This document shows, piece by piece, positions 22,967 to 31,684 of a stretch of DNA of 32,832 bases. Each line of letters starts with the position of its first letter. The stretch's first letter is position 1. A model generated the notes under the pieces. That model searched no databases. It saw nothing but the letters and a program-made list of their open reading frames with translations, and was not told the DNA's origin. A program made the translations under genes and the position numbers. The DNA comes from JAYZDP01 sp036337765. GTDB lineage: Bacteria; Acidobacteriota; Thermoanaerobaculia; Multivoradales; Multivoraceae. The stretch lies in contig JAYZDP010000203.1 in assembly GCA_036337765.1 (NCBI GenBank), forward strand, positions 1 to 32,832, given 5' to 3'.

Positions 22967-25129
22967 TCAAAGGACTTCTAAGTTGGCGAACTTGGCAACC
23001 AGCTTGCGCTTGCCGGCGGTATCGAAAAAGACCGTCAGTTTCTGAGCCTCACCCTCGCCCTCTACGCCCAAGACGGTGCCCTCGCCGAGGCTCGGGTGCC
23101 GCACCCGCCGACCCCTACCGGAGGACTTCTCAGGCTTCTGGGCCTGTGCCGGGGAGCGGCCGAAGAAGCTCGACACCCCTTGGGTCCTACCTGTATCGAA
23201 CAGCGTCGGGCTCTCGGTGACGTCGATCAGCTCCTCGGGGATCTCAGCTAGGAACGGCGACGGCTCCTGATCCTGAAAGCGGCCGGCGATTCGGCGGCGG
23301 CGGCAGTGCGCGAGCATCAACTTCTTCTCCGCTCGAGTCATGCCGACATAGAGGAGGCGGCGCTCCTCCTCGATGTCCTCCGGGCGCTCCTGCGAGTTGT
23401 AGTGCGGCAGCACACCCATTTCCAGGCCCAAGACGAAGACATTCGGGAATTCGAGGCCTTTGGCGCTGTGCAGGGTCATCACCGACAGGCCCCGGTCCAC
23501 CTCCCAGCCGTCGAGGTCCGACACCAGCGCGATGTGATCCAGCAGATCCGTCAGCGTCGCTTCCTCGCCCGCGTTCTGCACGATCGCGCCGGCCGCGGAG
23601 AGGAATTCCTGGACGTTCTCGCGTCTGGCCTCCGATTCGGGGTCGTCGCCGCTGTATAGGTCGAGATACGCCGTCGACTCGAGGATCTTCTCGAGCAGCG
23701 CCACGACGGTATGGGTCTCCTTCGCCTCGTGCAGCGCGACCACGAGATCGCGGAACGCCTTGACCGCCTTGGCCGCGCGCGCCGGCAGGCTCTCGAACTG
23801 GTCCAGCGCCAGGTAGTCCCACTGGCTGAGCCGGAGCCGCTCGCACTCCGACTCCATGAGGCGCTGAGTGGTCTTGCCGATGCCTCGCGGCGGCTGGTTG
23901 AGGATGCGACGCATCGAGAGTTCGTCGCGCGGATCGTGAACCACGCGCAGGTAGGCGACCATGTCCTTGATCTCTGCGCGCTCATAGAAGCGGGTGCCGC
24001 CGACCAGGCAGTACGGCGTCTCGGTGCGCAGTAGCTCGTCTTCGAGCACTCGGGTCTGGGCGTTGGTGCGAACCAGGAAGGCGATGTCGCTGAGCGTCGC
24101 CCCGTCGGCGCGCAGGTCACGAGCCCGCCGCACCGCCCAGCGTGCTTCGTCGATCTCGTCGCGTGCCTTGTAGAGCTCGATCTTCTCGCCGGCCCCCGAG
24201 TCGGTCCACAACCACTTGCCGCGCCGGTCACGGTTGTGTGAAACCAACTCGCCCGCAGCATCGAGAATGGTCTGGGTCGAACGGTAGTTCTGCTCGAGCC
24301 TGCGCACGGCCGCACCGGGGAAGCTCTTCTCGAAATGCAGGACGTTGTCGAGATCCGCGCCGCGCCACCGATAAATCCCCTGGTCTTCGTCACCCACCGC
24401 GGTGATATTGCCGGTCTCGCCGATCAGCTCCTTCACCAACCGTAGTTGGGCGTGATTCGTGTCCTGGAACTCGTCGACGAGCAGATGGTCAATGCGACTG
24501 CGCACCTTCAGCGAGATGTCCTCGTGGTCGCGCAGCAGAGTGACCGGCAACACGATCAGATCGTCAAAATCGGCTCCAGACGAGCGCCGCAGTAGATGCT
24601 GGTAGCGCCGGTAGACCGCCGCGAGCCGCGTGTCGTAGAAGCCGTCGGCCTCCTTCTCGAACTCGGTCGGCGTCACCAGGCGAGACTTGACGTCGCTGAT
24701 GCGGCTAAGCATCGCGCGTGGCGGAAACGAGGCCTCCGCCAGGCCTTCGTCTTTGAGCGCCCGCTTGACGAGCGCGATCTGGTCGGAATCGTCGAAGATC
24801 TTGAACGCTGGATCCAGATCCAGACGCGAGCCGTAACGGCGGAGCATTCGCAGTCCGAAACGGTGAAAGGTGCCGACGAAGCTCGAGATCTCAGGCTCGT
24901 CGAGCAGGGTCTCGACCCGCTGGCGCATCTCGGCGGCCGCCTTGTTGGTGAAGGTGACCGCAACCACCCGGTAGGGAGTGACACCCTGCTCCCGCACCAG
25001 CCACCAGATCCGATGGGTGATGACGCGCGTCTTGCCGGAGCCGGCGCCGGCCAGCACGAGCTGAGGACCGCGACCGTGAGTGGCCGCGGCAACCTGCTGC
25101 TCGTTGAGGCGTTCGTTGAGATCGATCAA
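22967..25129 (-). CDS. pcrA: ATP-dependent DNA helicase PcrA/UvrD
   Basis: Superfamily-1 3'-5' helicase for nucleotide-excision repair, replication-fork rescue and transcription-linked repair. The 720-residue product has the Q motif LNEQQVAAA, Walker A AGAGSGKT (27-34), VVAVTFTNKAAAEMRQRV, DEFQDTN, GDEDQGIYRWRGA, the YRSTQTIL motif, VMTLHSAKGLEFPNVFVLGL and LLYVGMTRAEKKL. The C-terminal VRHPSLGEGTVLGVEGEGE and FFDTAGKRKLVAKFANLEVL form the Tudor-like tail found in PcrA, which binds RNA polymerase. The start is TTG, overlapping the upstream nucleotidyltransferase stop as TTGA. Confidence 0.95.
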   Translation of the reverse strand: MIDLNERLNEQQVAAATHGRGPQLVLAGAGSGKTRVITHRIWWLVREQGVTPYRVVAVTFTNKAAAEMRQRVETLLDEPEISSFVGTFHRFGLRMLRRYGSRLDLDPAFKIFDDSDQIALVKRALKDEGLAEASFPPRAMLSRISDVKSRLVTPTEFEKEADGFYDTRLAAVYRRYQHLLRRSSGADFDDLIVLPVTLLRDHEDISLKVRSRIDHLLVDEFQDTNHAQLRLVKELIGETGNITAVGDEDQGIYRWRGADLDNVLHFEKSFPGAAVRRLEQNYRSTQTILDAAGELVSHNRDRRGKWLWTDSGAGEKIELYKARDEIDEARWAVRRARDLRADGATLSDIAFLVRTNAQTRVLEDELLRTETPYCLVGGTRFYERAEIKDMVAYLRVVHDPRDELSMRRILNQPPRGIGKTTQRLMESECERLRLSQWDYLALDQFESLPARAAKAVKAFRDLVVALHEAKETHTVVALLEKILESTAYLDLYSGDDPESEARRENVQEFLSAAGAIVQNAGEEATLTDLLDHIALVSDLDGWEVDRGLSVMTLHSAKGLEFPNVFVLGLEMGVLPHYNSQERPEDIEEERRLLYVGMTRAEKKLMLAHCRRRRIAGRFQDQEPSPFLAEIPEELIDVTESPTLFDTGRTQGVSSFFGRSPAQAQKPEKSSGRGRRVRHPSLGEGTVLGVEGEGEAQKLTVFFDTAGKRKLVAKFANLEVL

Positions 25130-25902
25130 CCCGAAGCCTCGCGCGCGCGCAGCAGGCGATCGACCTCGGCGAGCTCGCCGGGCGTGTTGACGCCCAGCGC
25201 CTCGTCGGGGTCCTCGAGGTGCAGGCAGCGCACCCGGAGTCCGTCGGCGGCGGCGAGATTCAACGCATCCGGCAGATAGATCTCACCCTGGGCATTGTCG
25301 GGTCGCACCCGCCGAAGATAGTCGAAGACACCGGCGGCGGGAAGGGCATAGATGCCCGCGTTGACGGTTCTCACCTCGAGCTCCGCTGCAGTGGCGTCGG
25401 CGAACTCGACCGACTGCACCAGATAGCCGTCATTGTCCGTCACAACGCGACCCAGGGAACCCGGTTCGTCCAGATCTGCGACCGCCATGGCGCCCCACGA
25501 GCCGGCCGCTGCGGCGCCAAGTTCGCGGAGCGTCCGGGCGCGCAACAGCGGCACGTCGCCCGACAACACGAACACGATCGAATCTCCCGCCACCACTGAC
25601 TCGGCACACGCGAGAGCGTGTCCAGTTCCGAGCTGATCTTCCTGAACCACGAACTCGACGTCGTCAGCGGCCAGCACGCCTCGCACTTCGTCGCCGCCGT
25701 GTCCGACGATCACCACCACCCGTTCGCAGGGAAGCTCGCGAGCGATCGCAACCACTCGCTCGACCAACGTCAGGCCGCTAGCCCGGGCCAACACCTTCGG
25801 CCCCTCCAACTCCATGCGAGTCCCTCTACCGGCCGCCAGGACGACGGCGACGCGGCTAGTGCCCCCCGTGGCACCACCACGGCCTGCACTAGGAACACTC
25901 AT
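25126..25902 (-). CDS. Stand-alone GlmU-type nucleotidyltransferase
   Basis: A 258-residue protein matching the N-terminal uridylyltransferase half of GlmU: VVLAAGRGTRMELEGPKVL (20-38), QEDQLGTGHALA, FVLSGDVPLL, SLGRVVTDNDG, TVNAGIYALP, NAQGEIYLPDALNLA and GVNTPGELAEVDRL. These match the nucleotide-binding, metal-binding and sugar-binding loops. The left-handed beta-helix acetyltransferase half of normal GlmU (total about 450 residues) is absent, and the next gene, four bases overlapping, is pcrA. It may supply UDP-GlcNAc with a separate acetyltransferase, or have another sugar-phosphate substrate. An N-terminal extension of about 17 residues precedes the fold. Confidence 0.82.
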   Translation of the reverse strand: MSVPSAGRGGATGGTSRVAVVLAAGRGTRMELEGPKVLARASGLTLVERVVAIARELPCERVVVIVGHGGDEVRGVLAADDVEFVVQEDQLGTGHALACAESVVAGDSIVFVLSGDVPLLRARTLRELGAAAAGSWGAMAVADLDEPGSLGRVVTDNDGYLVQSVEFADATAAELEVRTVNAGIYALPAAGVFDYLRRVRPDNAQGEIYLPDALNLAAADGLRVRCLHLEDPDEALGVNTPGELAEVDRLLRAREASG

Positions 25903-25984
25903 TCAGGTGTGACTCGGGACTCTTGGACCGCTTTCCCGCCACGGTCCAGGGCCTGCGCGGCGAGCGCCCCCCGGAGGGAAGACA

Positions 25985-26062
25985 TGCTAGCTGGGGTCGT
26001 GGTATGAGCGCGCTACAACCACGACAAATCAACCGCCATGACTACCGCGACCCCAGCTAGCA
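25985..26062 (-). repeat. Long inverted repeat at the TPR gene end
   Basis: Arms 25985-26004 and 26043-26062 pair over 20 positions with one T-G exception; the outer 15 are perfect. The 38-base loop contains accacgac (26018-26025), which can instead pair with gtcgtggt (25996-26003) inside the left arm, so two folds compete. The stop codon of the TPR gene (26059-26057) lies in the right arm. It lies between the rpsU-dnaG-rpoD-TPR run and the GlmU-type gene and may be a terminator or attenuator. The remaining 82 bp to the GlmU-type start hold a 7-bp stem (25924-25948) and a GC-rich hairpin. Confidence 0.7.
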
Positions 26063-26557
26063 CTCGAAGATCGCGCCGAGCTCGGGATCTTCCCGTACCT
26101 CTGCGAAGTCTGGATCCCAGAAGGCGTGGACCCGGTTCTTGGCGTCCATCTCGATGGCGCGCTCGAGCAGACTGGCCGCTTCGGCCGTGTTTCCCTTGAC
26201 TCCCTCGATCGCCGCGGCGAGATAGGCGAAGCGCTGGTCTTTCCCCTTCAGGCCTCCTCGCTTGCAGATCTCCATAGCACCGTCGTAGTCGCCGTTGTTC
26301 TTCGCGACCACCGCCTTCAGGAAGGGATCGGAATCAACCTTCTCGGCCTTCGAGCGTCGCTGCGCGCACACTTCGATCAGCTGGCGGCAACGATCGGCGA
26401 GCGGCGAGCCGCTGTTGGCCTCGGCGACCTTGCGGAACACCTTCTCGGCCGTCGCCCAGCGCCCGCTGTGGAAGTGGTCTAGTCCCTCTTCGTAGTCCGA
26501 CAAGAGCCCGGCGTCCGCGCCGGCCGGTTCCACTTTGATCTTTCTTCTTCTAGCCAT
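26057..26557 (-). CDS. Small TPR-type protein of unknown role
   Basis: A 166-residue cytoplasmic protein with no signal peptide. A basic N-terminus (ARRRKIKV) precedes two to three TPR-like helical pairs: YEEGLDHFHSGRWATAEKVF, then AVVAKNNGDYDGAMEICKRG and AYLAAAIEGVKGNTAEAASL. It ends with AFWDPDFAEVREDPELGAIF, a D-P-D-F / L-R-x-D-P-x-F/L-type closing motif often seen in TPR proteins. AAGGAACGA precedes the ATG. It follows rpoD by 56 bp in the same direction and is probably the last gene of that operon. Function unknown. Confidence 0.82.
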   Translation of the reverse strand: MARRRKIKVEPAGADAGLLSDYEEGLDHFHSGRWATAEKVFRKVAEANSGSPLADRCRQLIEVCAQRRSKAEKVDSDPFLKAVVAKNNGDYDGAMEICKRGGLKGKDQRFAYLAAAIEGVKGNTAEAASLLERAIEMDAKNRVHAFWDPDFAEVREDPELGAIFEC

Positions 26558-26613
26558 TCGTTCCTTTCGGGCACGCGTTAGCGCAGACCCTCAAGTCCTT
26601 CCTAGTCGGAGGC

Positions 26614-28314
<1,701 letters not shown>

Positions 28315-28353
28315 ACTATGATTCTCCGGGCTTTGTGGATGGGTGGATCGGGA

Positions 28354-30129
28354 CTAGAGGGTCTGGGGTCCGGGCTCGACCTCGTGCAGCACCCTTGAAA
28401 TGGACGTCTTTTCCTCGACGAGTGTTTCGAGACGGTCGGCGTCGCCCTGTCGCTGGGCTTCGTTGATTTCCAGCGCCAGTCTCCTCAATCGGTTTTGCTG
28501 CCAGCGTCGGTTGAGTCGACGCAGAGCCTCCTCAAGCTCCCCGAGCTTCTCCGAACAAGACTCCCCTTCTAGCAAAATTCGCGCTATCCGGTCAAGCTCC
28601 TCGCCCTGTCCGGACAATGCTGAGAGCACCGCTCCGGCTTCCGGAGGCGCAGTGCCTTCGCGGTATAGATCCAGAAAATGGCCATAGATATTCCCGCAGA
28701 TTCCATCGAGGAATACGTCGACCGGGGGTAGGTCCGCCGCGGCCGGGAGCGCGATCTCACCGCTCATCAGCAGCTGCAGAGCCCGCTCCTCAAGGCTCGT
28801 CACCTCGCGCTTGCGCACCGTACGCGGCGCGGCTGCCTCCCCCGCGCTGCGCGGTTGATGGCGCTGGAAGAGAAGGTCGGGCGGCATGCCCAGTCGGTCG
28901 GCGGCGCGCCGGCCGTAGCCGAAGCGCAGCACGGGATCCGGAATCGGTCCCAGCAGCTCTCGCACCTCCTTCGCCACTCTCGCGACCGTAGGGGGGTCCG
29001 GATCGTGGCCCGGCAGAATGCGGTCGAGCTCGGAGGCGACGAAGTCGGTCGAGGCGTCGACCCTTCGGCGCACCGCCTCCTCACCCTCATCGAGGCGCAC
29101 CGTATCGGGGTCCTCGCCGTCGCCCATCTCCATGCGACGAACGGCCAGGCCGCGGGCGAGAAGGATCGGTAGTGCCCGCCGGCAAGCCTCGTTTCCCGCC
29201 CGGTCCCCGTCGTAGCCGATGACGACCTCTTCGGCATAGCGGCTCAGCAGACGCGCCTGATCGGGCGCCAGCGCCGTGCCCATGGAGGCCACTGCCCATT
29301 CGATCCCCGACGCTACCGCCGCGATGACGTCGAAGTAGCCCTCGACCAAGAGCAGCGTACCCTCCTCCCGTGCGGAGCGACGCGCGAGGTCGAGGCCATA
29401 GAGCAGGGTGCGCTTCTGGAAACGGTCGGTCTCGGCGGTGTTGATGTACTTGGCCCGGTCGTCGCCGAGAGTGCGACCCCCGAAGCCCACTAGTCGTCCG
29501 GAGCCGTTGCGGATCGGGAACATCAACCGATCGCGAAATCGGTCCCACGCACGTGCGCGGTCACCCTCGTCCTTGGTCGAAAGCAGCCCCGCGCTGACCA
29601 AGTCCTTGCGCTCAAAGCGAGAGCTCAGCCTCTCGAGCAGAAAGTCGAAGCTCTTCGGCGCGTAGCCGAGCCCGAACTTCTCGATCACCTCTGCTGGAAT
29701 CTTGCGCTGCGCGAGGTACTCGCGCGGGCGCGAGGCCTTGGCCAGCTCGCCGGTGAAGAGCTCAGCCGCAGCCTCGAGAACCGCCCCCAGGTCGGGGCCG
29801 TCCGAACTCCGCGCTCCGCCGCTCGTCGGCAACGGGATCCCATTCAGGCGAGCCAGGCTCTCGATCGCCGCCGGGAAGTCGTCGCCCGTCGTCAGCATGT
29901 GCAGGCGGATCGCGTCGCCGCCGGCGCCACAGCCGAAGCAGTAGTAGAGCCCCTGTGTCGGATCGACACTGAAGGACGGCGTCTTCTCCTTATGAAATGG
30001 GCATAGGCCCACCCACCGAGTGCCCTTCTTCTCCAGCCGTGTGTGCGGTGCCGCGATGTCGAGAATGTCGATCGAGTCGCGGACCGCCTGGATCAACTGG
30101 GGAGTCAGATGGACGTTCGAGAGGGCCAA
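28354..30129 (-). CDS. dnaG: DNA primase
   Basis: Synthesises RNA primers at replication forks. The 591-residue product has the CHC2 zinc ribbon with Cys43, His46, Cys64 and Cys67 (GLCPFHKEKTPSFSV, YYCFGCGAGGDAI). The catalytic core contains EKFGLGYAPKSFDFLL, FRDRLMFPIRNGSGRLVGFG and KYINTAETDRFQK. The TOPRIM motifs are LLLVEGYFDVIAA and VVIGYDGDRAGNEA. The C-terminal helicase-binding domain is helical and weakly conserved, as usual. The TTG start follows GAGGGG by five bases. It is separated from rpsU by 86 bp containing a terminator-like hairpin and from rpoD by 39 bp. Confidence 0.97.
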   Translation of the reverse strand: MALSNVHLTPQLIQAVRDSIDILDIAAPHTRLEKKGTRWVGLCPFHKEKTPSFSVDPTQGLYYCFGCGAGGDAIRLHMLTTGDDFPAAIESLARLNGIPLPTSGGARSSDGPDLGAVLEAAAELFTGELAKASRPREYLAQRKIPAEVIEKFGLGYAPKSFDFLLERLSSRFERKDLVSAGLLSTKDEGDRARAWDRFRDRLMFPIRNGSGRLVGFGGRTLGDDRAKYINTAETDRFQKRTLLYGLDLARRSAREEGTLLLVEGYFDVIAAVASGIEWAVASMGTALAPDQARLLSRYAEEVVIGYDGDRAGNEACRRALPILLARGLAVRRMEMGDGEDPDTVRLDEGEEAVRRRVDASTDFVASELDRILPGHDPDPPTVARVAKEVRELLGPIPDPVLRFGYGRRAADRLGMPPDLLFQRHQPRSAGEAAAPRTVRKREVTSLEERALQLLMSGEIALPAAADLPPVDVFLDGICGNIYGHFLDLYREGTAPPEAGAVLSALSGQGEELDRIARILLEGESCSEKLGELEEALRRLNRRWQQNRLRRLALEINEAQRQGDADRLETLVEEKTSISRVLHEVEPGPQTL

Positions 30130-30146
30130 CGAGTCCCCTCAACGAA

Positions 30147-30175
30147 AAGAGGGAGCGGCCCGGCCACTCCCTCTT
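30147..30175 (-). terminator. Terminator/attenuator between rpsU and dnaG
   Basis: On the minus strand AAGAGGGAG (plus 30167-30175) pairs perfectly with CTCCCTCTT (plus 30147-30155) around an 11-base GC-rich loop, and the second arm runs on into TTCGTT, giving a TTTT tract. This is an intrinsic-terminator shape. The E. coli rpsU-dnaG gap carries an internal terminator in the same place that reduces primase relative to S21, so a similar role is likely here. Confidence 0.7.
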
Positions 30176-30215
30176 GAACGCGTCTGAAGGGACGCGCGCT
30201 GCCGATCGGTACCGG

Positions 30216-30425
30216 TCAACTCAATCCCCCACGCCGCTCTTCTTGGATCTTTCGCAGCATCTTCTTGCGAGCCTGCAGGGCCTTGCGTTTACGCTTCACG
30301 GAGGGTTTCTCGAAGTGCTGCCGCTTCTTCAGCTCGGTGAGAATGCCTTCCTTCTCACACTTGCGCTTGAATCGGCGGAGCGCGTTCTCGAAGCTCTCTT
30401 CCTCGCGTACGTGCACAACCGGCAT
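30216..30425 (-). CDS. rpsU: 30S ribosomal protein S21
   Basis: Small basic ribosomal protein of 69 residues: VVHVREEESFENALRRFKRK, CEKEGILTELKKRQHFEKPS and VKRKRKALQARKKMLRKI, the standard S21 layout. ATG 30425 is chosen by homology and by AGAGGTGA about eight bases upstream; the frame is open 37 codons further upstream without meaning. It is the first gene of the rpsU-dnaG-rpoD operon. A TTGACC element (plus 30512-30517) lies about 90 bp ahead, but I see no convincing -10 at correct spacing. Confidence 0.96.
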   Translation of the reverse strand: MPVVHVREEESFENALRRFKRKCEKEGILTELKKRQHFEKPSVKRKRKALQARKKMLRKIQEERRGGLS

Positions 30426-30520
30426 ATATCGAATCACCTCTCTCTTGCGTGAAGTCGCCACACCGGCATTACGCCTGGGGGCCGCATAGTCTGTCCGATC
30501 TCCGCTCTCCTGGTCAACGT

Positions 30521-30536
30521 GCCATCGGAATGGCAT
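30521..30536 (-). other. Short hairpin with UCCG loop, second of a tandem pair
   Basis: Minus-strand TGCCAT-TCCG-ATGGCA, a perfect 6-bp stem directly abutting the larger hairpin at 30537-30564. Both have the same four-base loop, of the UNCG class known for stable RNA tetraloops. Confidence 0.5.
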
Positions 30537-30564
30537 GTCAGAACGGCGCGGACGCCGTTCTGAC
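30537..30564 (-). terminator. Gene-end hairpin after the BamE-like lipoprotein
   Basis: Perfect 12-bp arms, GTCAGAACGGCG and CGCCGTTCTGAC, around TCCG on the minus strand. It lies 30 bp beyond the lipoprotein stop and upstream of rpsU. There is no T-run; the adjacent second hairpin follows at once. It probably ends or protects the lipoprotein transcript before the rpsU promoter. Confidence 0.55.
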
Positions 30565-30594
30565 GGTGATCCCTACGGGCACGTTTCAGAAGGG

Positions 30595-31380
30595 TTATCC
30601 GGCGCGCTCGGCGGCGGTCTTTACGGCTTCGAAGTCTAGGTCGTAGACCTTCAGCTCGCCGCCACGCTCGCGGTAGAAGACCGCCGCCGCGGCTCCCTCG
30701 TCTTTGGGGTAGAACCAGGCCGTGATCCCCTGGTCGTCGTACTTGCGCACGTTCTGGTGCTTGACCTGCCCGAGGAGTGAGCGCACTTCGTCCTGGCTCA
30801 TGCCCTTCTCCACCTGCGAGAAGCGCTCCTCGTCCATGTAGCGCATCGACTCGGCGCTCGAAAGCGCCGCCTGCAGCTCGGCGTTGTCGGGATCGACGAT
30901 CTTTGCGCTCGCGAGGATCTCGATCGCCTTCCCGTAGTCCCCACCTTTGACGATGTACTCCTGCGCCATGACGATGTCTTCCGAGCTCTTGAGCGTGATC
31001 GCACCGGCGACCTCGAGATGGGGCTCCTCGCCCTCGAAGCCGGCGTGCTCATTGATGAAGTTCACCAGCCGGGTCGAAAATTCGTCGGCAGCCTTGTGGA
31101 CGCGCGGCGTCAGATCCGCGACTTGCCCTCCCGTCGCGGCACCTTCCTCGCCGTCGGTTTCCTCGCTCTCCTCGGCCTGGGCGGCCGCTTCGACCGCAGC
31201 CAGCTCCTGACGCAGGTCGCCGAGCGCCGCGTGATCGGTCTGTAGCGCCGCGTACTCCTCCGCACGTGCGGCCGTCCGGACCTCTTCCTTGGAGGCCCCG
31301 CAGCCGACCATCACCAAGGCAACGACCAGCCCAAGGATTACAGACCAAGGCCGTACCAAACGCATCTTTCGACTCGACAT
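30595..31380 (-). CDS. Lipoprotein with BamE/SmpA-like C-terminal domain
   Basis: A 261-residue predicted lipoprotein. The N-terminal signal ends in VMVGC (Cys27). An alanine/glutamate-rich helical region follows (about 40-90, ALQTDHAALGDLRQELAAVE), then a TPR-like segment (EYIVKGGDYGKAIEILASAK). Last comes a domain resembling BamE/SmpA/OmlA: VEKGMSQDEVRSLLGQVKHQ, then ITAWFYPKDEGAAAAVFYRE. The G-M-(S/T)-x-x-E-V-x-x-(L/I)-L-G pattern followed by W-x-Y is the family hallmark. ATG 31380 has GGAGG five bases upstream. With BamD elsewhere in the window it may belong to outer-membrane assembly, though the long N-terminal part is not typical of BamE. Confidence 0.8.
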   Translation of the reverse strand: MSSRKMRLVRPWSVILGLVVALVMVGCGASKEEVRTAARAEEYAALQTDHAALGDLRQELAAVEAAAQAEESEETDGEEGAATGGQVADLTPRVHKAADEFSTRLVNFINEHAGFEGEEPHLEVAGAITLKSSEDIVMAQEYIVKGGDYGKAIEILASAKIVDPDNAELQAALSSAESMRYMDEERFSQVEKGMSQDEVRSLLGQVKHQNVRKYDDQGITAWFYPKDEGAAAAVFYRERGGELKVYDLDFEAVKTAAERAG

Positions 31381-31511
31381 CACTACCTCCGCGGAATCAC
31401 TAAAAACAGAAATCTTGGGGGCGTTGCGCTCACGCTCCATATCGCCCTTTCCGGGCCTGACGAGAGGCTCAATCTAGGTGGCGGAACCACAGACTATATC
31501 AGGCAATCGCT

Positions 31512-31520
31512 TGCTATACT
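31512..31520 (+). promoter_or_regulatory. Extended -10 promoter element for the tRNA
   Basis: TGCTATACT is a good extended -10 (TGn plus TATACT at 31515-31520). Transcription would start near 31527, about 20 bases before the tRNA. No clear -35 is present at 17 bp, which extended -10 promoters can tolerate. The 166 bp between the lipoprotein and the tRNA hold nothing else I recognise. Confidence 0.4.
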
Positions 31521-31546
31521 TCGCACCCCCCGTGCCTCGGGGCCCC

Positions 31547-31622
31547 GGGTCCATAGCTCAGCGGTTAGAGCATCCGGCTCATAACCGGCAGGTCCCTGGT
31601 TCGAATCCAGGTGGACCCACCA
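31547..31622 (+). tRNA. tRNA with CAU anticodon, elongator Met (or Ile2)
   Basis: A 76-base cloverleaf: acceptor GGGTCCA pairs with TGGACCC, D stem GCTC/GAGC, anticodon loop CTCATAA, five-base variable loop, T arm CCTGG-TTCGAAT-CCAGG, discriminator A and an encoded CCA at 31620-31622. The paired G1-C72 and the lack of three G-C pairs in the anticodon stem exclude the initiator. The top anticodon-stem pair is U27-C43, a mismatch; the other four pairs are normal. CAU could also be the lysidine-modified Ile tRNA, which sequence alone does not settle. The zinc-ribbon gene follows after 62 bp with no terminator between. Confidence 0.93.
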
Positions 31623-31684
31623 CAAGCGTGGGTTGGGACCAAAGCAAGCCGAGGCGCAGGTACCCACGGGGAGAAAAACGATAT

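Noticed and set aside
31478..31684. Coding extension of the zinc-ribbon gene through the tRNA
   Set aside because: The frame passes through a complete tRNA; ATG 31685 gives the expected N-terminus.
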